DNA of 64,000 nt from Cristatella mucedo (lineage: Eukaryota; Bryozoa; Phylactolaemata; Cristatellidae): positions 62,001-126,000 of the forward strand of contig WPIO01000020.1 of the NCBI GenBank assembly GCA_009760855.2, read 5' to 3'. The notes below the pieces were generated by a model, which saw only the letters and a list, made by a program, of their open reading frames with translations, had not been told where the DNA came from and made no database searches. A program made the position numbers and the translations under genes. Of the stretch, positions 10,732 through 63,219 are shown in pieces. Position 1 is the first letter of the stretch. Each line of letters begins with the position of its first letter.

Positions 10732-10869
10732 GGGGCGAAGGTCGGCTGTCAGTGCCCCGATTATAAGGCACAGCAACACTAATTCAGCAAGAAGCTTCAC
10801 GGTTTCCGGAACAAAAAGCGGGATGGAGAAACACTTATTAGCGTTACGACGGAAGATAATTCGCAGCAT
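10732..10869 (-). CDS. First exon with N-terminal hydrophobic segment, unidentified gene
   Basis: From the ATG at 10867-10869, 46 codons run to a donor GTAAGT at 10726-10731. Residues about 24-42 (VKLLAELVLLCLIIGALTA) form a hydrophobic helix followed by DLRP, as in a signal peptide or signal anchor. A basic stretch (FRRNANK) precedes it. An upstream in-frame ATG at 10888-10890 is an alternative start. The product would be secreted, in the ER lumen or membrane-anchored. No promoter motif was identified. Confidence 0.5.
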
Positions 10870-10890
10870 TGCATGGCATGCACAAAACAC

Positions 10891-11399
10891 GGGAGAACTT
10901 TTTAGGTGGTAAATAATGTCTAGCCTTCACAACCTACTCGCTCGGCAAATGCTTTAGAGCTCTTTCTGCAATTGACGCCCTTTTAACAATCACTAACCAT
11001 ATACTTCAGGCTTTCATTGCAAGAAACCCTTCTACACGAATAAAAAGAAGAATAGTTCCAGATAATTATTAAAATGATATTTTGCCTTACAATAAATTGA
11101 ACTTGGTTATGTAATGACGCTCCCTCAAGTTAAAATTGTCAATACGTCAGGACTTACATAACTAACTTCGACGAAATCACATAAAAACGTCGAATACAGT
11201 TCAAATTGAAACACCTAAGTGCCTATCGCATTGATGCTTTGCCAATCTCTTTGAGATTTATTATGACTCATGACACTGAATTTCAATCTCGAGTGAATTT
11301 TAAAAAGAACAAATCTTTAATATTTGCATTAATGGTACTTAAAAGACTATGCATCGAAAAATAGTCACGAAGATCCAGGTTGACTATGTGACCCTATAA
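10891..11399. other. AT-rich intergenic stretch, no gene seen
   Basis: It would hold the promoter of the minus-strand gene that starts at 10.87 kb. No clear TATA or initiator motif can be assigned. Confidence 0.35.
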
Positions 11400-11499
11400 A
11401 CATTTGTAAGTATCATTAATTAGAATTATTTAGATAAATAAAAGAAATAAATTAAATAAATAAAAGAATTATTCAGATAAAACTAAAAATACTTAGATA

Positions 11500-11830
11500 A
11501 AACAGTTAACAAATAACAGAAGTAACATCAATCTCAATGAATCCTATAGCATTGAATTATATTATAAATCTATCAGTATCTTATTCATGGACAAATAAAA
11601 CATCTCCACCTATAATAATGTTAAATGTTATGGTTGTTGGAACATCTAATTGTGTATTTCTAAGACCCAGTAGTGATGCAACTGTTGTATCTGTATCCAA
11701 GAGCTATAAATACTTCTCCAAGTGGAGGTGTTGACTTAAAGTATTATGCCTATTTTACTAGATTATCAACTGATTATTACTTCATTGATAATCTTGGAAA
11801 TTTAAAGGTAAACCTCTTGGTCAGTTATGT
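11500..11830 (+). pseudogene. Unidentified protein fragment of the AT-rich element
   Basis: One frame (11537-11734) ends at a stop; a neighbouring frame continues with a SPSGGVDLKYYAYF-type segment to about 11810. The join suggests one frameshift in a formerly longer gene. The composition would suit a structural (virion) protein, but no family was recognised. Confidence 0.4.
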
Positions 11831-12246
11831 AGCCTCCTGAGAAGTATAAATGAACTATTAACACTATTAATTCTAGTAACTTTATTGCTTTACGTTTACC
11901 TTTAACTAGTGGGAATAGTTTTGAAATAACACAAATAGCTTCATGGTCAATAAAACAATGGTGTAAACATGAAGTAGAGCAACATCCTTTTTTTAAGTGT
12001 TTCTTAACTAAAGAATATAATTGAGTTGGTCTCTCTTTACAATACGAACATATTATACCTATTATCATTACGCATAAGACTAGAACCAAATTCTGTTTCA
12101 TTCATATCTAAATCACAGATATCACAATGAATTTCATACTTTTGTTTTGGTCTCTTTATTTTTGGTGGTTTACAATAAGGATGACCTGATTCAAGGTATT
12201 CTATTTCACTAAATGTTTTTAAACATACATCACAAAATATTTCCAT
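11802..12246 (-). pseudogene. Cysteine-rich, zinc-ribbon-like protein with one frameshift
   Basis: The minus-strand frame from 12246 begins MEIFCDVCLKTFSE and has a second CX2C pair (CDICDLD). Near 12050-12100 the frame shifts and continues with CSYCKERPTQLYS, further Cys/His residues and a hydrophobic C-terminus ending at 11802. Three CX2C pairs suggest zinc binding. Its start lies only 10 bases from that of the divergent integrase frame. Confidence 0.5.
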
Positions 12247-12256
12247 TCTCTATAGA

Positions 12257-12890
12257 ATGTCATTTTTAAGTCTAAATAAAAGAAAAAAGAAGGTCAATTC
12301 AATCCTGACACAAGATGTAAGTCAAGCATTTAAACCAAGACCTAAAGATATTCCACAAGATTTCTTTAATATTGTTGAACCTAATGAAAACCATCAAGCA
12401 GAAATTTTACATATGCGAAATGATTATGGATATAAATATGCTTTGAGTGTTATTGATGTTGCTAGTAGATGTAAAGATTCAAGACCACTTAAAACAAAAT
12501 CTTCTAAAGAAGTAACACGAGCACTAATAGATATTCATGGTAAAGGTCCTTTAGAATGGCCAAAAAAGATAACAGTAGATCCTGGATCAGAGTTTAAAGG
12601 AGAGTTTGCTAAAGAAATGAAAAGACATGAAACACGTATTATAGAAGGTACTAGTAAAAAGAGTGTTGCAATAGTTGAAAGAATGAATAGAGCAGTAGCT
12701 GAGAGAGCATTTCTTGCACAATATGAAAGAAGGAATAGAAAGTATTTATAAAGGAGATTATACTAGAAACAAAGAGTGGATTTATAATTTACCAAAGATT
12801 ATTGATTATCTAAATAATAGTATTACAAAAGCAACTGGTGAAAAACCAGTTGCTTTTGGAAAAATGGATCAACCACTATTTCATTAAATT
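12257..12890 (+). pseudogene. Retroviral-type integrase of the AT-rich element, one frameshift
   Basis: A 164-codon frame (12257-12751) carries an rve integrase core: HQAEILHM, then YALSVIDVASR, then VDPGSEFKGEF with the second acidic residue, and VERMNRAVAE with the Glu 33 residues later. The first catalytic Asp of the family is Glu here (QAEIL instead of QAD). Near 12740 the frame shifts and a neighbouring frame continues to a stop near 12886, with an EKPVAF-type C-terminal segment. The core fits Maverick-type integrases better than the gypsy integrase at 2.8-3.7 kb. It is probably inactive. Confidence 0.7.
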
Positions 12891-12943
12891 CTTCTTTAGT
12901 AACCCTATCATTATCTAAAGCATCAACAATCTTTGAAACCAAG

Positions 12944-13237
12944 TTAAGATTTGCTTGAAGAGTTGATCTTTTTTCTTTTCTCAGTTTGTGATATTGTACT
13001 TTTAACTGGTATTGACATTGTTGCTAGTCCACCTAAAACAGTTACTATATGTGATAATTCATCATATTGTGGAACATAGGTGCTTGTCATGGTAATTGCA
13101 AGAGCTAATAAAATACTTATAAGTGGAAAACAATATCTAATACGTATTAATCTAGTTAAAAAGTTACTAACTCTTTCGTTTTCTGAAAGTATTTTGTTAT
13201 ATTTATCGTTAGCATATTTAATTCGTTGATCCGACAT
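12944..13237 (-). CDS. Small membrane protein of the AT-rich element
   Basis: An intact 97-codon frame starts MSDQRIKYANDKYNK. A helical N-terminus is followed by two hydrophobic segments, about residues 34-52 (CFPLISILLALAITMTS) and 62-77 (SHIVTVLGGLATMSIP), and a lysine-rich tail. The helix-plus-two-membrane-segment layout resembles SLATT/DUF4231-type proteins; this is a shape comparison only. Confidence 0.5.
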   Translation of the reverse strand: MSDQRIKYANDKYNKILSENERVSNFLTRLIRIRYCFPLISILLALAITMTSTYVPQYDELSHIVTVLGGLATMSIPVKSTISQTEKRKKINSSSKS

Positions 13238-13245
13238 GATTGTCC

Positions 13246-14489
13246 TATATTACCTATCCCACGCCAGATTTGTTGATCTTATTCGTTTGGCTATATGCAA
13301 TGTCTCCCCGTCTGCCGATTAGGACGCTGTGTACAATCCAGACTTTCCTTTTCATGCAGGTGACAAGTAAACTATACTTGTGGCTTGATTCCACCACGGT
13401 CTCCAGCATATTGATTTCTAGCTTTCCGTGATGCCAATGCAATAGAGCAACACGCTGGTTTTCAGCCACAACCGGACCAGCGAGGTTACTGCTGGGGTCA
13501 TTGAGGTGCCCTCTTGAGTCACCTTGAAACAGCCACGTGAACTGTTCACACACTCAGCGAGGCCGTTCTTAACTTTGACAGTGCGCTTGCATTTCCTCAT
13601 TTTTATGGAGCACAATCCTGATATGGAAGCAAGCAGTTCTCACATTGTCGTTTATAGCTCAATCCACATCCTGGAATATAAGTTTCTCTTTTCGGTGGTT
13701 ACTAGAGCATCCGTTCCACGGTAATTGGCTCAGTAATGTGCTGATGAGGCGACGGAATTATGCCCCCCCCCCCCGGTGCTACCGGGTGACCGCCAAGGTG
13801 TCTTTGATCGTTCGTTGCATGTAGTGGGCAGACACAGTAATGCCGTTGTGAAGCAGTTGGTCAGGCGAGAGAACAAGCTGTGGTTATGAGTAGAGAAGTG
13901 TGGCACGTTGTGAAGATGCAAGATAGAATCTCCATGAGTGAAGAAGCGCTGTGGGTTAAACGTAACAGTTACACTGGTGGATTGTCTTTGCTGCTAATGA
14001 GTAACTGCTGTGGTGATCAGATGTCTGTGTATGCATTACCGGTAGGGGAATTCTCCCCAGGTTCATGATGTCACACTCGGGTAACGTTTACTAGTGCTAA
14101 CGCTTCGACCGAATATGTGGTGGGGCTGTTTCGTCCTTCGGTTGCTTTTGGCTGCTTACACTGTAGCTGCGGCTTGCGGATTTTTTAACCAACAATTTGG
14201 GAATGCTTTCCATGCAACATCGGCAAAGTGCCTTGAAAGAGATGCAATTCTCTTAGGGTAATACAGTTATGTATTGTTATTTTTGTTATTACTTTGCAGC
14301 AGGTATTGCTGAAGTCCACCGAAGGATGGCAACGAAAGTTGCCAAGTTGCCAGTTGAAGTCGAACGAGGAGAATACCAACATATAATGTATGTGCATGCC
14401 AGTTTTAAACTTAGAAGCTAGAAAGCCTTCTCCTCTAAATGTTCTCAACCAGAAGGCATCCTGCGGTGTGTGCATTTAACGAGTTTTTG
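13246..14489. other. Intergenic stretch, no gene seen
   Basis: Composition returns to the local average. A C10-12 run lies near 13764-13775. Near 14200-14280 there is a trace of a LINE A-like tail (AAAGTGCCTTGAAAGAGATGCAATTCTCTTAGGG). Confidence 0.4.
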
Positions 14490-14850
14490 CATACATTGAT
14501 TTTTCACACGATGACCAAATCAGCTCCGCCAATAGGTGAGCCCACTTTCAGCAGAAAACCTACGGAAAATTATCACCTTATCACATCTGCATGTTTCGTC
14601 CAAACTGGTCCATTCATCTGGGTCTCAGCGCTGACCCTTTATAGCTCATTACGCGCTTCTCTTCTTCCCTGTGCGGTAACGCATTCAGTTGGTTCAAAAC
14701 TCAACCGCACGGCTTGTCTGTCTCCTATGTCAAAACTACCATATTGCACCACTTCTCACCGAATTGCACTGGCTATGTATCACGCACCTGATTGAATTAA
14801 AGGTTCTTCGCGTCACTTTGAGGTCTCTTTAATTTCTTGCTCTTACCTAT
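14490..14850 (+). mobile_element. LINE A fragment, degenerate
   Basis: Broken frames match the LINE A ORF: a segment with the pattern of [21 protein letters not shown] (here ARLSVSYVKTTILHHFSPNCTGY in a shifted frame) and the GTTCTTCGCGTCACTTTGAGGTCTCTTTAA stretch. It ends without a tail. Confidence 0.6.
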
Positions 14851-14910
14851 CGATACAACGTGTTTTTTAATTAGACTTATCGCCCGCTGTTCTGACTCAA
14901 TAGCTTACCT

Positions 14911-15048
14911 GGTCTGGTTCAGTGGTTAAGGTACTCGCCCCGACCAAAGTCTGACCGAGATCTTGGGCTCGAGCCTCGTGGCTTATATGAAGCGCCTGAA
15001 CAGAGATTAAGTTCTCTTATGGCGCTATGCAAATGAATTATGTTATTA
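14911..15048 (+). mobile_element. SINE S1
   Basis: The A-box-like TCTGGTTCAGTGGTTAAGGT and B-box-like CTTGGGCTCGAGCCTC are followed by the LINE A-like tail AAGCGCCTGAACAGAGATTAAGTTCTCTTATGGCGC. One of the better copies. Confidence 0.8.
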
Positions 15049-16124
15049 AAAATATATTACCTGTGCCTCAAGCATTTGATCATTGATTTCCTATGCACCA
15101 TAAGCCTGGATCTTACTCCCGAACGACGTCTCAATATACTCTGACGTGATGGCTGTTAAAAAAGTTGAAAAGCGCCAACTAGGTGCTTATAGCACTTGCT
15201 TCAAGCGTTTACAATTTCCTTCATTTTCTAATGGGTACCGAAATGTGTAGGTAATCACAACAGAGATATTCAAGCTTCCTTTAAATAATGTTGTAATGCC
15301 TAGCAAGGTATTTCGCTAATATGTGGTTCTATGCAAAATGTGGTATCCCTGTTTAGATCCTAGTTTAGATCGATTTTCCATCTAAAGAAATGATGTCTCT
15401 TTATTCCTCCTGAATGGCGCAACTAGAAGAATGCATACATGCATTCGTGCTAAACATACAAGTGGTTTGTCGCGATCCAAGACTCATAAGTATATGTCAC
15501 TTGTGGACAACTGAAAGCAGCGTTACAAGATCTTAGCTTAAGGATGTTAGTGCAGAGGCACCTACACCGTGCTTGATGCAGCCCATTAAAGTAACTACAA
15601 CCTACTTTACACTAAAGCAGTTGAATTTGTTGTTCCTAGAAAAATGTGTTCAATACTTTCAGATAAAATAGCTAATAACAAGATTCAAATCGTTTATTCT
15701 TTCTTCCACGCTACCTTCTACCTAATTTAGATCTTGACGGTGAGGTCAATAAGCGATGTAGTTTAGGTTTTGAACGAAAACATGGATCCTAGATATGCTC
15801 GCAAGCCTAGCTTGCTTACAAAGACTGGGTGACTGGTTCAATATTTAATTGTCCTTGCACTTTGTGTACGTGCCTGTAACTATTCTACAAATGATCTCCT
15901 ATGCAGGGTTTGATGGCATCCTGCCTAAACCAATAGCTTCATTTGTTAAAAAGTCACCGAAATGCGAATGTCAACGAACTTTACTCAGAGGGCATAACTT
16001 CAGAGTTAATTGGGCGTTCCCAGCCGTCAAAATAAGTACGAACTTGCTTAATCCGTTGTCATATCATCCCAGTAAAGCAAGAGCTAAACAGATGTGCTTC
16101 TTGCCACATGCCGCATCAAACTGA
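15049..16124. other. Intergenic stretch, no gene seen
   Basis: Short frames only, including 15849-16124 on plus, which has no recognised motif. Confidence 0.4.
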
Positions 16125-16290
16125 CTAGCTCATTTAACAGCCTCTTTTGTATAGCGGCAGAACAGCCCTTACGGCTATCGCCACCGCTTGCAGCGGCGAT
16201 AAAGAATAGCCCACCACAGGAATCGACTAAACGACCTCGGGACCAAGGTCGTGAAAAGAAACCGCCTTACCGAGTGTGCCATCACGGCTA
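16125..16290 (-). mobile_element. SINE S2
   Basis: Reading the minus strand: a tRNA-like head with ACGACCTTGG.CCCGAGGTCG, then GGCGATAGCCGTAAGGGCTGTTCTGCCGCTATACAAAAGAGGCTGTTAAATGAG. It matches the other S2 copies listed. Confidence 0.7.
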
Positions 16291-16374
16291 CTACAACTAC
16301 TTTTGCGATTGGTATTGGTACTTTAATAACGCGTTCTGTTTTATTTTTGAGTTAAGGTAATGTAATAAAAATAA

Positions 16375-16445
16375 TAATACACCTAAAAAGCACCCTCAGA
16401 GAACTCAATCTCTTTCTACGTGCTTTATATTTGCTGCAAAGGAAA
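16375..16445 (-). mobile_element. LINE A 3' tail
   Basis: The reverse complement of the LINE A terminal hairpin region: AGCACCCTCAGAGAACTCAATCTCTTTCTACGTGCTTTA, preceded by TAATAATA. A very short 5'-truncated copy. Confidence 0.7.
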
Positions 16446-16589
16446 CAATATGCCGATATTTATGGCTTTTGAGATGACGTACTAGTATTTCTCTGTGAGG
16501 ATTAGGTTGCCTGAGTGTCTACTACGACTTTTGCTGAAGAACCAGACTTTTCCGTGTTAGATCTTTCATATAAAATTGGTTTATAAATT

Positions 16590-16850
16590 TCAGAAGTCCT
16601 GTCTCGACTTCTGTAACTCTCTCCCTGCTGTCATTCCGGCCTGTGCAGTGAGGCTCTTGAAGTTATGGTGAAACTCTGCGGTGAGGTTGTCTTAAGTGAG
16701 CGTCGTAGTCGGCACATTACACCATTTCTCGCCGACCCGAAATTGCTCCCAGCCAAGCAGCACGTACAATTCAAGTTGATTAATTTTCTGTATTCTCTAG
16801 TTACAGCATACCTATGGAAGCTACTCCCAATTAATCTAGGAACCATACCT
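16590..16850 (+). mobile_element. LINE A fragment
   Basis: TCCTGTCTCGACTTCTGTAACTC and the segment for RRSRHITPFLADP match the LINE A ORF. It ends without a tail just before the CDK5RAP3-like exon. Confidence 0.65.
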
Positions 16851-16954
16851 TGTGCTCATCAGGTGACAGCTACGATGATAATCCAATGAACTATTCTGTG
16901 ATAGTAAGGCCTACCCCAGACCAATTGCTATCGCGAGAGCTTCCTATTTCGCAG

Positions 16955-17222
16955 GTTCGTAAACCCCGTGATGGAGACGTCTCAGAAGATGCAGGACATG
17001 TCAGAGAAGATGGCCGCTTCGTCACGCCTGGCGGTGCTGAGGCAGCAGGAGGCGCGCGAGGAGCAGAAGCTGCTGCAGCCAAAGTTGTCGCTGCTAGTGG
17101 CAAGGACGAGAAAGAGCTCAAGGCAAAGGGGAGAGACGGTGCGAGAAACTCGTACCGCCAGTTGCTTCCCCCATGATTCTATGGTTTACATGCATGTTGG
17201 TACATTTGAGTTGCTTTTCTGA
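16955..17222 (+). pseudogene. CDK5RAP3: CDK5RAP3-like C-terminal exon, partial
   Basis: An acceptor (CTATTTCGCAG) precedes a frame reading FVNPVMETSQKM and then VLRQQEAREEQKLLQPKLSL. CDK5RAP3, a cofactor of the UFM1 ligase complex at the ER, ends with a coiled coil of the same pattern (YVDRV... QKQQEALEEQAALEPKLDLL). After about 17103 the family-like ELK.K...SK.YR pattern appears in a neighbouring frame, so a one-base shift is likely; the open frame runs on to 17222 with unrelated residues. No other CDK5RAP3 exon was found nearby. It may be a partial duplicate or a decayed gene end. Confidence 0.5.
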
Positions 17223-17639
17223 GGCTGCCGAAACTTTTCCTGCCTGCCCCCTCAATTGTCTGATTAGCCAGGTGGCTACCCGCCTACGAGGGCTGGTCCA
17301 TTGCTTGGGCTTCGCTAACACTTCTGCATAAGCTTGGTGTCAGAACGCTGATGCTGAAAGAAATAAGTTGCAGTCGGTGTTAATTTATGTTTCAGTATTC
17401 AGAACATTCGCTCTTTAATCTGGGTTTGCTAGTTGCCCCATCGAGAACAGGTCTGACTTCCATTTGTCTTTTTTGGCTTGCAAGCTAGAAGCCACTGCGC
17501 CAGAAGATTTTCTAGCTGGAAGCTTAATCGATTGAGCAGCAGCTAGCTCAACCTTTTGCCCTCACCGTGTCGTCACTAGGGGTAATGCAAAGACTACGGC
17601 CGATTAGATAAGAAGACCAGAGCCTAGCAGATGCATCAG
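17223..17639. other. Intergenic stretch, no gene seen
   Basis: No frame with recognised motifs. Confidence 0.4.
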
Positions 17640-17835
17640 TTCGTGACATTCCAAGTAGGCTTCTATAATTCACCACTCGCACGTCCTCCTGTGTGGGCAA
17701 TTTGACGAATTATTATGGTGCAAAACTCAGCAGCTAGGCTTACGTATCGTAAACGTTTCGCAGCTGCTAGGTTACACCACTTTTCTCACAGATCAGCACC
17801 TGCTCTTTATGACAGCATATCGACTTCATGTTTTA
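17640..17835 (+). mobile_element. LINE A fragment, degenerate
   Basis: GTGACATTCCAAGTAGGCTTCT.TAATTCACCACTCGC and GTGCAAAACTCAGCAGCTAGGCTTACG match the LINE A ORF (QNSAARL segment). Confidence 0.6.
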
Positions 17836-18673
17836 TTATAACAGTCAGTTCCTCTATTTTGTTCCAATTTGTGCCCCCCTCGCGCTTGTTTGTACTACTC
17901 CGGTCCTTCCTCCTCTTAGCTGCACTCGAGGGAAAAGCTTTTGGTTGGAAGTTGCCATAAAGTGAAAGAAGTTTAGGTTGTAGGCTGCATCTAATCATGT
18001 CCACGAACGGCTTCTGTAAATATCGACACGTTTTTCTTTGAACGCGTATCATGGTTTCTACTGTCTTAAATTCCTATCATTTGCAAGAACTTCAACTTAC
18101 AACCTTGCCCTTGCGGTGCCTTTGCATAGGTTGTGCAATATAAATCCGCTAGTGCCTGCCGTTCGTGCATCCTAATAAACCAGTCTAGGTAGAGCTGAAA
18201 AGAAGACGCCCGGGCGACTTTGCACTGATCAGGAGCTTTTTTCTGCTTGCAGTGTCAATCCTTTTCATATGATTTGCCCCTTTTGTTTTTGACTAATTTT
18301 ATAAACAGCCCGGCAGCCCATTGTGACTTGCGATACGACATTGGTTTCGTCTATTGTTCCGACTTTGCACTGTATCCGGCTTCGAGGCTCTCATGGTTCC
18401 TACCTTGCTAGAGGCATCGTTCCATTCTTAGCCCCTACTCAGGCATTCGGGTCATGTGATTTACTTCTACACGTGGTTGACTGAGGATGGTTTGTCGTCT
18501 GCTCAGGGCCCATCACGTGCAGACAATCCCTCACGTTTTCACAATGTGCACTGGCGCATGTTGTCTTCGGAAAGATACGATGCGATCTTTCCCATCTGCC
18601 TGCCATTGTAGTAGCAGCCGGTCAGCTGTCGCCCTATCAATCATTGAATGGTAGCTGGTATCAATTCTTTCTG
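17836..18673. other. Intergenic stretch, no gene seen
   Basis: No recognised coding or mobile sequence. The right part may belong to repeat X, whose left limit cannot be set because copy 1 is cut by the window edge. Confidence 0.35.
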
Positions 18674-20130
18674 CGACTGACTAAGAGCCACAAGCTGTAG
18701 GGGATTATTTTCACGACAAATTTTCGAGCATGCATATTGTCTACGCTGGCTATTATAAGCATGCACATATGTATGTGTCTTATCTGGCTATTATGCCGCA
18801 TGAGTTAGCCTATCCTATATCAAGCAGTTATTCTCCGCGATGTTCTCTTGCATTATTTTCGAGGTGGTTTCTCGTGTGAGGGCTCCATCATCGGCCGGCG
18901 GCTTTTGCAGCAGGGCCGGCAGTATTTGCAATTGTCCCACGTGGCACTGGAGCTCATGCAGAGCAAGTTGATGTTTTAGCTCTTCTCATGGTTGGCAGCA
19001 CATTTGCAGTAGATTTGGAGCCCTAAATCAATTGTGTGACAGATTCTTTCAAGCACTACAGAGTAACGACAGTAACCACTGCTTTGCATTCCTGCAGGTC
19101 ATCGCAAAGCCTGCCATTCGCTCGTGACTCACTGCAAAGTTCTCTCGTATGCTTGTTTTCTATTTGCTCATAACGCGGCCTGTGCAATCTCTGCTCGTAC
19201 CACTGTCGAGAGCTGTTCATGTGGCTTGCCGTCGTGCCCATGTTTTCTTTATGTTGCAATTTGATGTCGTTATTATACCGTGGGATACCTGCTAGTACTT
19301 TGAAGTACCACCGAGCTCATTGGCTCCTGCGGATGCATGTCAGAGAACCTATCTATTGGCTGATCTCGCTAATCATTCACATCTCAACGGACAAACCGTG
19401 ATCAACAATCTGTCAATGTATGAATGCCATTTGAAGTCGATTTATGTTAAATAAACATACATGTAAGTTATTCCATCCTTGGTCCTTTTATTTTTTATTT
19501 TTTTTATTTTTATTTTTTATTTTTATTTTAGGTCTAGAAAGATATTTCAAAGCGGTATGATGATCGCCCAGTCAACGTCATGGGTGAAATCAATACCATC
19601 TGATGGTGCTACTGATCTAATCACTAAAGACTTAACTGGTTTCTAAGGCAGCAATATATTATACAATGCACAGCTTTAACTCCTAGTGTAAGCTGCCTAT
19701 GTTTATTGTGTCGTGCTCGTGCATGAAAATATGGGCAGTCAGAGCAGGCGAATACCATGTTGTTTAAATAACAAGCATTTCGTTTTGAAATGACGTTTTT
19801 AATCATTGCTTACATTGCGACAGCGAATCATGATCTCAGCTATGGGCTGCTGCTTGCCCGAATGTAATCAGGGCACCTATTGCTCTCGTACTGTAATTGG
19901 CCAGGACATATTCCATCGCTGCCTTGCTGCTGATGACTTGTTGCATAATTACAAGCGACCCATCTGTCACTTGTAATTACAATCTTTGTGTTCTTGCATG
20001 AGGCACTAGATAAAAGATCACCGGGTCAGCTACAGACTCTAATTGCCTATATGTAGCTTATGCTGATTAGTGCCGGAAAACTTTTACGTCCATCCTTACG
20101 TTTTGGTTTGCAGCACCAGGTGCAGTAAGC
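18674..20130. repeat. Dispersed repeat X, copy 2
   Basis: This copy matches three separate pieces of copy 1 (1-62, 4037-4165, 5640-6530) in the same order. It ends about 50 bases from the UBA6 stop codon, so it lies where the UBA6 3' untranslated region should be. Reverse-complement AATAAA signals occur in its T-rich tract. No conserved open frame. Confidence 0.75.
19484..19531. repeat. (TTTTTA)n tract inside repeat X
   Basis: Runs of T5-8 alternate with A. Copy 1 has only TCCTTTTGTTTAGG here (about 5928-5941), so the tract expanded in copy 2. Read on minus it holds several AATAAA hexamers. Confidence 0.7.
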
Positions 20131-20182
20131 CATCTAGGTAAGGGCGATATATATACCAGTGTCATCCAAATGGAATACGGCC

Positions 20183-62715
<42,533 letters not shown>

Positions 62716-63219
62716 CTAAAAAGCAAATATGTGTGTGCCTATGTTTGCGTCTGGCCCAGAACCACTGCACTTTACTGGGCACAGCAGCATATCATAACAA
62801 TGTATCGACACAGTAGCACGAAGCTAGCAAACCAATAACACAAAGCATCTGCAAATGGCATCAGAAAGAGTGAGTAAAAGACCAAATGAAATTGAAGTTA
62901 ATGCACAGCAGAATTTACTATAATTGATGCTTTGCAGCTATGGCCTTGCTGGAATAGCCATCCCCTGGTTGCCATGCACCGACACTGAGCACAATCATTA
63001 CAGTTAATCCCATGGACCTCACTTCCTGAGTAAGGCCTCAAAACCAGTGTCCAGAATAACTTATATGCAGCTAAATACCCAAGAGTGATATCGTAACACT
63101 AGAAACAAAGACGAAAATGACATGTCTTCCTCAGGAGTCAAACCCACGACACTAACTCCGTGAAGCTTAACGATGACAAGACGATGACCAACGACGACCA
63201 TCCTAATAGTTATGGGAAA
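62716..63219. other. UBA6 intron part, no element recognised
   Basis: No further UBA6 exon was found here. Confidence 0.4.

Larger units (their letters stand above)
11400..13245. mobile_element. AT-rich virus-like or Maverick-like insertion
   Basis: About 1.85 kb, clearly more AT-rich than its surroundings. Tightly packed frames on both strands have lysine-, asparagine- and isoleucine-rich products unlike the host exons. It holds an integrase (plus), a cysteine-rich protein (minus), a small membrane protein (minus) and a piece of an unidentified protein (plus). Compact divergent genes with a retroviral-type integrase recall Maverick/Polinton and adintovirus-like elements; that link is inference. 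No terminal inverted repeats were seen. The edges are estimated from the change in base composition. Confidence 0.6.
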
